Source of the DNA: Sperchopsis tessellata | Taxonomy: Eukaryota; Arthropoda; Insecta; Coleoptera; Hydrophilidae | Length of the DNA: 27,904 nucleotides | Assembly (NCBI GenBank): GCA_033557685.1 | Contig: JAWQRN010000606.1 | Span: forward strand, 1-27,904 | Direction of reading: 5' to 3' | In this document: positions 1 through 9,194 of the stretch, one piece after another | Position numbering within the stretch: position 1 is the stretch's first letter | Layout of the letters: each line of letters starts with the position of its first letter | Position numbers and translations under genes: made by a program | The notes under the pieces: generated by a model | Told to the model about the DNA's origin: nothing | The model's input: only the letters and a program-made list of their open reading frames with translations | Databases searched by the model: none

Positions 1-80
1 TTCACTGCACTCAGTGGACGAAACGTCGGCACTTGTCAGAGCCTCTACACGGTTTCCACCCGGAAACAACATTCATAAAA
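1..80 (+). repeat. Terminal-repeat fragment of Penelope-like element 1, with 3' half of a hammerhead-like motif
   Basis: The segment GTGGACGAAACGTCGG at 14-29 and the bases after it align by eye, without gaps over about 50 bases, with the segment starting GTGGGCGAAACATCGG at 2184. Shared blocks are CGAAAC, TCGGCA, AGCC and ACAC. The two copies bracket the GIY-YIG remnant of PLE 1, as expected of the direct terminal repeats (pLTRs) of Penelope-like elements. GAAAC followed by a short G-rich strand is the 3' half of a hammerhead core, a known component of PLE pLTRs. The 5' half would lie outside the window. The assignment is inferred from similarity between two decayed copies. Confidence 0.5.
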
Positions 81-1148
81 ATACTAGGAATGTATCGTAA
101 TTGTAGGCAAATATTTGTGACGAATATATCCACATTCTGGGAATTCTGTAAGCAGGCTTCCACTGACATGTAGCTCTTTTAAGACCATTTAATACTGAAA
201 AATATATCGAAGGGAAACTTAAAAAAAATAGAGATAAAAATTAAATCTTCAAATAGGGTTTGTTATTGGGGTGGATAATATTATATGCATAGAAAATTAT
301 AAAAATTTGGAGATACATGTGTGACAAAAAATACAAAAGCATGGCATTGCATCAACCATGGTAAATGAAAGTTAATAAGTGATTTTAGTGTCGCATCGGA
401 AACAACAGCACCAAATGGTAACAAATTTTCAATTTGGTTTTTAATGTAATTGCATTCTTGCTAAGATAACTCGGTACTTTCTCTTGCAAATTGAATTCGA
501 ATGAGCCTACAATATCTTGGAGATGATGGTCTAGGATTCTATCAGATACATATTTCACCCCTAAAGTAGTTTTAATATTCATCTGTATTGGAACCATTAA
601 TGTTATACAAATATCGGAATCACCCATACTTTGAGACTTCGAAAATCTTTGCTTGTATTGATTATCCAAACCCCCATTTCGAAATTAACACAATATTTTT
701 AAGATATTCTTCAACACTGCTTCAATGATGCGTGAAGACGCGTGATCGAGAAAGTTTTGAAGTTTTACTTCCTCAATTGTTTCATTGACTGCTATTGAGT
801 CTTTGGAAGGATAATTTATCCTTTTCCTTCGTATAGGCTTTGATTGTCAGATATTGCTGCTTGTTCAGTTTGCAGTCTCATAATAGTGATAATGCCTGAT
901 TATCTGGAAAGTGCAACAGGGATATGAGTTGATTACATCTACATCTCCAAAGTTTTCGTATCTTAAAAGCGCGTATAGGGCTGGTTTCAGTTCCCTCTTT
1001 TATCAGTTCTACAGCCTGTTGTTGACCAGTTGACCGTAATTTAATTGTCGCCGCATGAGAGATTTCTGGCGTCGTTAGTCTTTTCAGAAGTTCTACGGTA
1101 TTTCTTCTCTTCGATCTATCGCTGCTACAGTGGCAGTCTCACGGCTCC
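81..1148. other. Unassigned region with possible minus-strand coding remnant
   Basis: No recognisable gene. On the minus strand several frames stay open over stretches of 60-95 codons (about 669-385, 840-690 and 1050-950) and look weakly coding, with charged and amphipathic segments such as KDSIAVNETIEEVKLQNF. Stops and frame changes separate them. I could not match them to a family. They may be an eroded part of a retroelement in the opposite orientation to PLE 1, or chance open frames. 81-384 is AT-rich with nothing seen. Confidence 0.25.
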
Positions 1149-1990
1149 TTGAGAAGTGGTTGGTGTTACGTCAAGAACTGCCATTTAGTTTATCGCAAGC
1201 CCACGCACTCTAAGGTACCTCTTTGCCATATATTCACTTCACCGTTCTCAGGAAATGTCAGTAGTCAATTCTCTGGTGTACAGAGCTTTCAGTCTCAGCG
1301 AAAAGACAATTTTTCCGAAGAACTGAGTAAGGTCAAGAATACGCTCATGGCCAACGGGTACAAATCTTCGGTTATACAAAGGGTAATCCAGCGTTTTAAA
1401 AATCCCTTTCCTCTTAGCCAGAACCTGGATATTATCATCCATGCTTACTTGCCATACGTACAAAACACGACAGAGAACATATCACGTTTACTCCGTAAAC
1501 ATTCTATCAAGACTATTTTCCGGTCTTCGATCAAAATCAACGAAATCATTCCTTTTTCGAAAGATTCAATTCCTTTGCAATCCGCTGGAGTATACAGGAT
1601 TCCATGTACATGTGGCTTAGTGTAGATAGATCAGATAAAAATAATGGTCTCCACTCGCTGTAGAGAACTTGAAAGCCAAACCCATCTCAAACAGTTTTCC
1701 TTATCTCCATTAGCAGGACAAAAATTAGAAACAGGCCATGATATTCTCTTTAAGGACATACAAATTCTTGCCAAATCTTCTAACTACTACTCTAGAATAA
1801 TAAGAGAGTCCATTGAAATATATAAGCATTCGGAAAATCTGAATCGCGATAATGGGCATCCTCTCACTTCTTCTTGAAAAACTATTTTATCGAATGTGCC
1901 AAGCTCTGCAATGAACACGCCCTGTCGAGATCCTGGCTAAGAAATTCGACGTACATAATTAAGAAGATTTCCTATTGGTGCCCAATCTCG
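1149..1990 (+). pseudogene. Penelope-like element 1: end of RT region and GIY-YIG endonuclease, decayed
   Basis: Penelope-like retroelements encode one protein with a reverse transcriptase and, in most animal lineages, a C-terminal GIY-YIG endonuclease that nicks the target. Here the catalytic RT motifs are missing. What remains begins near VYRKPTHS, the conserved segment after the RT palm, runs through a linker (ELSKVKNTLMANGY), then AYLPYVQNTTENISRLL, and enters the GIY-YIG domain at GVYRIPCTCG (about 1587-1616). The expected YIGQT is spoiled: the tyrosine is a TAG stop at 1624-1626, followed by IDQ. The frame then resumes as CRELESQTHLKQ, KLETGHDI and a helical tail rich in K/E/N. The ATG at 1149 is not taken as a true start; the element is 5' truncated or its front is unrecognisable. 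Family assignment is confident, inactivity also. Confidence 0.85.
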
Positions 1991-2044
1991 CTATATATAT
2001 TAGTCGGTAAACTATGAAAATCCTTTTATTCCATGACTAACAGT

Positions 2045-2160
2045 TCTGAGAGCTACATGCCAATCTTTGCTTAGCACTTTTTAAAGGTGGTCAGCACATA
2101 CATCTAGCACTTTTCAGAGCTATGTGGCAATTTATAATTAGCACTTTAAAGAACTACATG
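2045..2160 (+). repeat. Imperfect short direct repeats in the 3' region of PLE 1
   Basis: The phrase AGCTACATGCCAAT...TTAGCACTTT (from 2051) recurs as AGCTATGTGGCAAT...TTAGCACTTT (from 2119), with further partial copies of TAGCACTTTT near 2104 and of CTACATG near 2154. The copies are diverged. They lie directly before the hammerhead-like motif and are read here as repeated 3' untranslated sequence of the Penelope-like element. Confidence 0.45.
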
Positions 2161-2240
2161 TCTTGATAATGTCCCCTGCACCGGTGGGCGAAACATCGGC
2201 AAATAGAAAAGCCAACACACAGTTATCTCCGTGAAAACCT
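2160..2240 (+). repeat. 3' terminal repeat of PLE 1 with degenerate hammerhead-like motif
   Basis: Order seen: GTC (2160-2162), TTGATAAT (2163-2170), a helix GTCC/GGGC (2171-2174 with 2186-2189, one G.U pair), GAAA (2190-2193), CATC, then GGC (2198-2200) able to pair with 2160-2162. This is the layout of a type I hammerhead (stem I, CUGAUGA, stem II, GAAA, very short stem III, UH, stem I). The CUGAUGA box is changed at two positions, so cleavage is not expected today. CACCGGTG at 2179-2186 is a small palindrome within the stem II loop. The flanking 50 bases resemble the left window edge. Confidence 0.5.
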
Positions 2241-3249
2241 GAAGATGGATATCTTTGGTTTAGATTCAATTGAATATTTAGAAGACGTTTATCATATTCA
2301 CTGCAGGACATATTACACTTATATATTCTGACTGTGTATGTTATTATAAAATCCATTATCGGCATCATTGTATTCTTTCACAGCAGATCTGTTCTTAGGC
2401 TCTAGTTTAGTTGGAATACGTCTTGATTAGCTTCAGATTAAATTGTCCAAGTTAGTTTTTCTGCAACAGTTATTTGTTAGCTCCAATTCTTCTAATTTGA
2501 TATTTAAGGATATTCTTCATCTAACCAAACGATGATTGATTTCAGAGTCGAAACGGTTCGGAGCTATGAAGTATGGAATGCAAGTCTTCTGCAAATTAAA
2601 ATATATTTTTATGTTATGTCCCTTGACGAACTATACATTTTTTATTTAAGAAGAGTTTTTTGAGTTTAAACGGCTAAATAAAATAAATAAAATAAAAGGT
2701 TGAAGCTGAAGATCAATTTTTGTAATCTTTCAAGGTTTAAGAGAATGCTATTGATTTTGCATGGTCAGTTATGTAAGAGCGGTAGGTATTAGTAGTAGTG
2801 AATATATAGCGAGTAATAATAGGATATGGGCAGCAAATGTCACTTGCCCTTGTAACAATTGTCCGACATAAACACCTGATGCGGGTGGAAGCTTTGACAG
2901 CGGCTAGTTTCGTAACGCACCAAGAGACATCTAGTTAAATAAACATCTCGACTTGCACGACTGCCACTACTAAATTCGTACGATGTACAGACTCTTTGCC
3001 AGTTCGTTAGAGGCTAAATGCAAAATAACTCTGACCGTGTCTGTAATCTGTACGTTGATATAATTGACTATGTTCTTGCACTTAAAATCACAATGATGTA
3101 ACCATGGTCGACAAATACATTATCTGGGTATATTTATCGGAGGTGATTGTAAGGATATATTCTTTGGGGGTATAATTTGCACATTAAACAGCTGAAATAT
3201 GGAAAAACTATAAAAGAAACCGACCTCGTTAGTATATGCAAAATAAAAT
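2241..3249. other. Spacer without recognisable gene
   Basis: AT-rich sequence with stops in all frames. A short A/T run (AAATAAAATAAATAAAATAAAA, about 2675-2697) is the only simple repeat. I see no transposon terminus, RNA gene or conserved motif that I would defend. Confidence 0.4.
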
Positions 3250-3540
3250 TAACATAAACATGAACAAATAAACAATCAAATGTGTATGACAAAACAGATA
3301 AACAATTTAAAATAATACATCATACACAAATTAAGTTGCAAGGGACAGAAAGGCCAATGCAGGCAAGTAAATTCAGGGAATCCGAGCCATCCACAATGAG
3401 AACAGACTCAAGAAGAAATACTAACTTGAAAACAATTGTAGATGATAGGCAACTCAATATGCTACAGTTGAAAACAAACAAGAAACAAACTCATATGTTA
3501 AAACCTACCTAGTTAATGAAGACAATAAAACAAAGGACAA
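3250..3540 (+). pseudogene. RTE-type retrotransposon, 5' fragment (same family as 16450-18188)
   Basis: About 3268-3490 aligns along its length with 16485-16713: shared blocks include CAATCAAATGT, ATGCAGGCAAGTAAA, CAAGAAGAAATAC, GCAGATGATAGG (as GTAGATGATAGG) and AAAACAAACAAGAAA. After this both run into CTACCTAGTTAAT and then diverge. At 16450 the segment precedes an RTE-type reverse transcriptase, so this copy is the front part of the same family with its RT lost. The translated frame is lysine/arginine/asparagine rich and has no catalytic motif. Its end is uncertain; some further similarity may run to about 3640 before PLE 2 begins. Confidence 0.65.
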
Positions 3541-3744
3541 ACGAGAAATTTTCTAGAGCCAAAATGTCAAAAGAGAAATGACAATTTAAAATACGTATAG
3601 TACAATTCGAGTCAGAAGTCTCCATAACGTAAAAATAAGAAAACCAGAGGGCAAACCTAATAAATTAATTAAGGATTGAGAAAACCTGGGGCGGAGGGGG
3701 CGGTTATCAATAATTTAAATGTAATATATTTAACATGGAAGATA

Positions 3745-5308
3745 TTAAAAATGAATCTTCGACCACACAACGTTTTTTTTTAAACTATCTGGATTTGACA
3801 CATTTTCCTTCAAAATTTCCAAATTTGAGGACGAAAACCGTTAATCTTGTCAAATTAAGGATCATTAAACCGAATATGCTTACTAAAAATGAATTGATCG
3901 TTAACAGAACCAGTCTGAGAGGCAATCGGCGATCTCAAATGTTCCGTGATTTTCACAGAAAATTTCCTACCAGTCTGACCAATGTAAGCGGGAAAGTAGT
4001 CTTTACATTGCAATTTGTATACATCTGATCTACTAACTGGCGATGTATCTTAATTGACGACGAACAACCTTTTGAAATTCAAAGAAGACTCGAAACAAAT
4101 CATAACATTTTTCCTATCTAGCTAGTTGAAAATACAAAACAATGATGAATAAAATACTTTAATAAATATAATTGGTGATCTGTTGAGACGAAGCCTGTTG
4201 CAATTTAAAAGTTTTGCGTCTTTCTATAAACCATAATATTACACGGTAATTATTTTCCAAAGTAATCTGTTTAATAATTTTTAATTTGAAAATAAAGTTT
4301 TCATGTAAAAAGGGGATAGTGAACAGTTGGCGGGGCTAGAGTGCAATGCTCTTCTACATTGAGGTCAATGCATATAATTAGAAAAAATAGCGTGTGAGGC
4401 TTGGGAATATGTTCTGTTAATTTTGAAAGAAGATTTTGCCAAGACAGAAATCTAGAAAATTTAGTACACCATCGCATGTTTTCTATGGTACAGGAAAGAT
4501 TAGGAAGTCTGAAAGAGGATCGATCATCAACGTATTTATACCAGTAGAAAATGTGCTTGAAGAAAGGATTAGTAATTGAAACAATAAATGTTTTTAAATG
4601 ATCTATAAAAATGTAAGCTAGAAGGTGAGATAATGGACACCTATACCTAGAACATCAAGTTTTCGTCGAGGAACAGACATAATTACTTATAAATAACATA
4701 AGTCGAAGAATTTTCGAGGTTAGAGGAATCTATGAAATTTTCGTAAATTCTACATAAATACTGGACAATAAAGCGACATCATAAAAATATTAGGGAGCAA
4801 TACGTGAAGCTAACTCACTGGAATTTTTAATAGCATTAGAAGGAGAGAAATCCAAATTTCTAAAAAGAATACTGTTCAGTACTATATAAGCTTTATCAAT
4901 GGAAGAGTCAACAAAATAAACCTCCGGTCTTATCTTCAAAGTAGGTTTGTGTATTTTAAGCAGCCCAAATAACTTAGGTACCAGTGGATTCATTGGGACG
5001 AATAATATAAAAAAAATCCAAGCACGAAAACTAAGAAATTCTTTGCCCTTCTGAGAAAAGCCGGCAATGGGTAAAAACTCAATTCACGGACATGTGGATT
5101 ATCATGAAGAAAATTCTCCACACTAGCCACATAATCAACCCTTCTCATTATCACCAATCACACTTGGACAAAAAAATCACCCTCCTTAATCTTAGTTTTG
5201 ATTGATCTCAAAGACTCAGATTGATCATCATCAGAGAACATCCTCTCATAGGAGAGGTTAGACAAAAACATAGAGATATGTTCCGAGATTAGACCATGGA
5301 CATCTTCA
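3745..5308 (-). pseudogene. Penelope-like element 2: RT and GIY-YIG endonuclease, 3' part
   Basis: Read on the minus strand from 5308 downwards. A pre-RT segment is open through HISMFLSNLSYERMFS and VIMRRVDYVASVENFL (the PLE block usually reading DKG..VV....DY....). The fingers follow at 4993-4790 with PKLFGLLKIHKP, then PLSHLLAYIFIDHLK (PLSPLLA type, about 4645-4600) and the catalytic YWYKYVDD box with YVDD at 4523-4534 intact. The GIY-YIG domain is at about 4026-3790: DVYKLQCKDYFPAYIGQTGR, then EHL and FSKHIRFND. The frame ends with VVWSKIHF and TAA at 3745. Stops and frameshifts occur, for example a TGA near 5155. Length and order match a nearly complete PLE protein. The upstream part lies beyond the inserted Helitron at 8062-8200. 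Confidence 0.9.
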
Positions 5309-5839
5309 TCTATATGGTGGTAAATTTGTTTGTCTGTTTGTCCGTCTGTGGGCTAAAGACTCAAAGACCTTTGGGTCTCCAGGGTTGAAAATATGCACAC
5401 AGATACATTAACATGCTACGAGTAACATAGGCTACGTACAATTTCCCACAATCCTCAGGTTGGCCTCCTTCATAAAAAAGTTGTTTTACGTTTTAAAAGT
5501 GCTCATGACATCATTTAGAAACATGCCAGTTTAAGATCGAATTTCGCTTGCTTTAAGTATCCCTACCACGTGTTTTTCGACTGTTTGTTTGTTGGCGATT
5601 TTCCCTGTCAAAAACTTTTAATTTTTATAAATTTAAGAAAAAATGTGTTGATATTGCGGTGAATGTGTTTTCTTCTTAAATAATGCTCAAATTTAATGGT
5701 AGGGTTTTTGTCATAATATGGGAAGATATTAACTTAGTGAAAAATCAATTCCCCCCTGTTTGTTAGAAAAATGCATACCTACACAAAATTCCAATTTAAG
5801 GGTGAGGTATTTTTTTATTTTTAGGGCTTCATTATTTAG

Positions 5840-6090
5840 AGACTGGAGCATCTTGGAAATACAGATTACATAGCTCTTGCAGATTAACCAGTTTTTGTGC
5901 ACCTATAAAAACAATGCACAATCCCTGTCATTAAATTTGGCTTCACAACTAGCTTTTGTCCAAGGTGACCAGTTAGCCGGAGTGTTTGCTAAATGGTTGC
6001 TAATGATTGGATACGGGAAAGTCCCAGAAGATCGCATCACTGGCCAGATATTTTTTCCCTGTAGCAATATTGTCCAACTACCAACTGTTA
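5840..6090 (+). pseudogene. Helitron helicase fragment, left of the nested RTE
   Basis: The frame containing LASQLAFVQGDQLAGVFAKW, LLMIGYGKVPEDR, TGQIFFP and NIVQLPTV matches the region of Helitron RepHel helicase that usually reads FA.WLL.IGDGK......G.I..P....L. The preceding bases (5840-5876) probably encode the end of the RLT.NMR block but are scrambled. The frame stops making sense after 6090, where the RTE insertion begins. Upstream helicase motifs (Walker A and B) are absent, so the gene was already incomplete. Confidence 0.75.
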
Positions 6091-7163
6091 GTGGACTTTT
6101 AACAAGCTTATGATAGTGTCCAAAGAAAACCACTATCCAAGGTAAAGGAGGAAATTGGCATTCTAGCCAAACTCGTTAGATTAACACGCATTACAATGGA
6201 GATGGTCAAAGGGATAGTTGATATCCAAGAGCATACTACAGAAGACTGACTAAAGGACGGAATAAAGGGAGGACTATGACAGGGACATAGTCTGCCTCCC
6301 ACGCTTTCTAATATAGCGATCAACAAAGTTGTCAGAAGCATGAATATAGGCACTAGTGGAACCATCTTGAACAAGGAAAATCAGATCGCTGGATACGCCG
6401 ATGACTTGGATTTGATTACACGTTCTAAAAGAGCCTTGAGAGAAGGATACGAGGTGCTAAAACAGGGACCAAAAAGGATTGGATTAGAAATAAATGTAAA
6501 TAAAACGAAAGCAATGGAAGTTAAAACAGGAGTTAGACTGCAAAAACTGAACTGTGGATGATCACAATATTGAGGTGGTGCAGTAGTTTACATATCTGGG
6601 GAGTAATATCAACACAGATAATGACATAACACATGAAATACGTAATAGTAGCATGAAGGGCAATATAACACTCTAGTCACTGCTAGCGATCCTAAAATTC
6701 ACACTGGTACAGCAAGATATCAAAATTAACATATATAAAATACTTATAAGACCAGTAGTTACCTTCGAAAGAAAAGTTATAAAAAGAATATATGGACCAA
6801 TAATATATAATCATGAGCATGTGCAGTTATATGAGGATCTGGATATTGTCAGTTTGTAGTAGTGCAGCAACTGATATTGGCTGGACAAGTCGAAAGGATG
6901 CCAGAAGAACGAGTACCTAGGAGAATTATGAAGGATAACTTGATGGGAACTAGGAGCAGGGGAAGACCAAGGACGTGGTGGAAGGATAACGTACAGAAAG
7001 AGGCAGTTACCATTTTAAGGATTTGGAACGGACAGGAAGCTGCAAGGGATCGGAATGTTTGGAGACAAAGACTACAGGAGGTCAAGGCTTGATAATAGTA
7101 CCACAGGAGAGAGAGAGAGTGGGAGAGAATATTGTCCCTTCGGTTGCAGAGCTGAAACTGTAA
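6083..7163 (+). mobile_element. 5'-truncated RTE-type retrotransposon nested in the Helitron, with candidate target duplication
   Basis: Insertion spans about 6091-7155. It starts in the RT palm at VDF.QAYDSV (6092-6120, one stop), then GILAKLVRLTRITMEMVKG, a disturbed GL.QGHSLPPTLSN box, the catalytic GYADD at 6391-6405 (intact), KRIGLEINVNKTKAM, a YLGSNINTD-like segment, and the C-terminal block ending in GRPRTWWKDNVQKEAV and DRNVWRQRLQEVKA (7092). That C-terminus is typical of RTE-type elements. The endonuclease and front of the RT are missing, as usual after incomplete reverse transcription. Flanks read AACTGTTA (6083-6090) and AACTGTAA (7156-7163), a plausible 8 bp target site duplication with one mismatch; deleting one copy plus the insert rejoins the helicase frame (LPTV to KVYPNI). 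Confidence 0.8.
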
Positions 7164-7720
7164 AAGTTTATCCCAACATCAATCGAAAGTTTATTAATCT
7201 AGAGGGGCTTTGTGAGCAATACTGGCTGCTAGAAATGAAACATTACAATATATCAATTTTCAAATCCGGAAATGTTTACCAGGACAGCACTCATGCAAGT
7301 CCATGGACTGTGTTCTAAATGAGGCGGATGCTGTACAGTACCCAACAGAATTCTTAAACCCGATCCAAGCTCCAGATCTGCAACCTCACAACCTGATTCT
7401 TAAAGTTGGATTCCCTATTATGCTTATTCCCAATATTGATGCCCCACGCCTGTGTAATGGTCCCCGACTAATTATCAAACAATTGCTCAAGTATGACATC
7501 CAAGCAATAATCAGATGACTATTCAGTTCAAGATGATACAGTTTCCAATTAAGTTACGCTTTGCAATGACCATCAACAAGGTACAGGGTCGGTCACTCAA
7601 GATTGTTGGGATTGACCTGCGAACACAGTGCTTTTCGTCGTTTGCTCCCGTGTAGGAAAAGAAGAAAACATGTACATTATTGCCCCTAATGAAAAGACTA
7701 CAAATGTTGTTTACTAAAGA
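7156..7720 (+). pseudogene. Helitron helicase fragment, right of the nested RTE
   Basis: Continues the Helitron helicase: KVYPNINRKFINLEGLCEQ (about 7163-7219), a frameshift, then ILAARNETLQYIN and LPGQHS, then the open frame from 7303 with VLNEADAVQYPTEFLNP, HNLILKVGFPIMLIPNID, PRLCNGPRL (7303-7518). After a stop and a small deletion come FPIKLRFAMTINKVQGRSL and VGIDLRTQCFS (about 7535-7635), and in another frame CSRVGKEENMYIIAP and EKTTNVVY (to about 7717). These are helicase motifs V and VI and the usual C-terminus of insect Helitron proteins. The protein is inactive because of frameshifts and missing N-terminal domains. Confidence 0.85.
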
Positions 7721-8061
7721 GCTCTGCAGTAAAATGTGGTAAATACTTCTATAAATATTATTGTGCCAGAATACTTATTTTTTACAAAGCATTCAACTAA
7801 ATCAACTTTTACAATTTACGAACTTATTTTTATCATTGAGCATATAAAAATTGTTTGAGCAAAGAAATTCTCTGGGGAACAAATAAAACTTGTTGTTGAG
7901 TAGTTTCTCCTTTTGCAGACTTAGCTTTTATTTTTAATAATTGATTCTAATTGAATTATGACTGACAGGGCTTCAATGCGGGCAATTTTAAATTCCATAA
8001 AATAACTTGGAGTAAAACTTTAATTCTATTAGTCACGGGCAACGCCGGGTATTTCTGCTAG
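7721..8061 (+). other. Helitron 3' untranslated region and terminal hairpin
   Basis: AT-rich tail after the helicase, ending with the phrase CACGGGCAACGCCGGGTA. The bases 8034-8038 can pair with 8045-8049 apart from one mismatch, leaving a six-base loop, and CTAG follows at 8058-8061. The arrangement (hairpin about ten bases before CTAG, then T) is that of insect Helitron 3' ends, where it acts as the termination signal of rolling-circle transposition. Confidence 0.85.
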
Positions 8062-8200
8062 TTATCTATATGAGGGGGTCTACATACAGAACGAACAAAT
8101 TCAACATCTACCAACAGGCCTCCAAAGGTGATGGTCGATTAGGTGCAAATTTCAAACCTCTGTTCAACAAAAGAAAGTTTGCATATAAAATTATGGATTA
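8062..8200 (-). pseudogene. Penelope-like element 2: N-terminal part, displaced by the Helitron
   Basis: On the minus strand this stretch reads LLNRGLKFAPNRPSPLEAC, which matches the block LL..GL.F.P found shortly before the PLE reverse transcriptase. A frameshift follows, and the reading continues VDVEFVRSVCRPPHIDN up to the Helitron border. The next codons lie at 5308 and below. The match of frame across the Helitron shows that this is the same copy as 3745-5308. Upstream coding beyond about 8200 could not be followed. No terminal repeat or hammerhead-like motif of this element was found. Confidence 0.8.
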
Positions 8201-9190
8201 CAAGAATTGTAGAATAATATCAAGTAACATATAAATATTTTCTTCATGTAATAATAAAAATATAATATTCTGATATTGGATTATAATAACATAATTAAAG
8301 AGTTATTTAACATATTATCAACAGTGAGAAAAATACATGATTTCACTTGTCGATCTGAATTTAACAAGATAATTATAAATTATATGTTAAATAAAAAAAT
8401 ATTTAAAAACTGAATAGGTGCTTAATTGGTCGGATAATATAAGCGAAACTCAGGTGTATTTCCTTCCCCGTTTCTTAATAATGAGACCTAAGTTATTATT
8501 GTAAGCAATTACGCCTGGGTAAATTGCACAATGGGCCTAAATCTAGTCACATAATTATACTGATTGCTCATGCATAGTTCCTTGCCAATAGTGGAACTGC
8601 ATAGTGAACATTAAATACCAAGATAATGGACCTCATATCGGAATAATATAATGTAATCATTTTTCATAAGTATCTAGGAAGTGTGTGACCGATCAGTTGA
8701 TATTAGCATATTATTATTGAATTATAAACGATTACATTGTTTTGTTTTTATTATTAGAAATAACGATTTAATTTATGCTTTATATCTACTAATTTTATCT
8801 TGTGTATGTAGTAAATTAATTTGGAAACATTATATTAGAAGTATCCTACTCATTAAGACATTTGAAAATAAGATTATCTGTTTGAAGAATTACACAGTTA
8901 ACTTCCGTACCAGAGGAGAAATAATCATATCCGAAATAATGAAATATGCATTGTGAAATTCACTATGCACTTTAGAATAAAATTAATTTCATAGAGGATT
9001 CAGTAGTAGGGCTGGGTTGAACTTGCATTTTTGGATTGATCTTCGATACCGAAAAAAGGCATATCAATTTTAAATCGCTTCGATACCGGTAGTGACCACA
9101 GGTTGTTGAGAGCAGTAATACAACTTAATACCAAGACAGAAAGAAAGAAACGAGTGAAACAACAGAAATATTCTACTATTGAAATCATGA
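8201..9190. other. AT-rich spacer; possible solitary hAT-like end near 9008
   Basis: Very AT-rich with no gene that I can support. An open frame at 8681-8956 has a low-complexity hydrophobic translation and no family signature, so it is taken as chance. At 9008 TAGGGCTGGG resembles the start of some hAT terminal inverted repeats, and two copies of CTTCGATACCG lie close by (about 9041 and 9080), but no matching opposite end was found. 8201-8480 may be the 5' end of PLE 2, unproven. Confidence 0.3.
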
Positions 9191-9194
9191 AAGA

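Larger units (their letters stand above)
5309..8061 (+). mobile_element. Helitron, partial and non-autonomous, with precise ends
   Basis: Helitrons are rolling-circle transposons inserting between A and T, starting TC and ending CTRR after a short hairpin. Here the left end is TCTATATGGTGG (5309), followed by the GTTTGTCTGTTTGTCCGTCTG leader common in insect Helitrons, and preceded by A (5308). The right end is CTAG (8058-8061) followed by T (8062), with a hairpin at 8034-8049 (CGG/CCG core around GCAACG) nine bases before it. Inside are remnants of the C-terminal PIF1-like helicase only; no Rep/HUH nuclease domain is seen, and 5340-5830 is non-coding. Removing exactly this interval joins the two halves of PLE 2 in one reading frame, which independently confirms both ends. 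A truncated RTE copy is nested at 6091-7155. Confidence 0.9.

Noticed and set aside
3735..4028. 97-codon plus-strand open frame
   Set aside because: It is the shadow of the PLE 2 GIY-YIG domain, which reads clearly on the minus strand.
5221..5240. CTGATGA box on the minus strand near 5230
   Set aside because: It lies in PLE 2 coding sequence (FSDDDQSES) and no GAAA with pairing arms follows, so it is not a hammerhead.
8681..8956. 91-codon open frame
   Set aside because: Translation is hydrophobic and isoleucine/leucine-rich by base composition, with no motif; taken as chance.
9008..9090. TAGGGCTGGG and repeated TTCGATACCG as possible transposon end
   Set aside because: Only one end is visible, and the RTE linker begins soon after; too weak for a call beyond a note.
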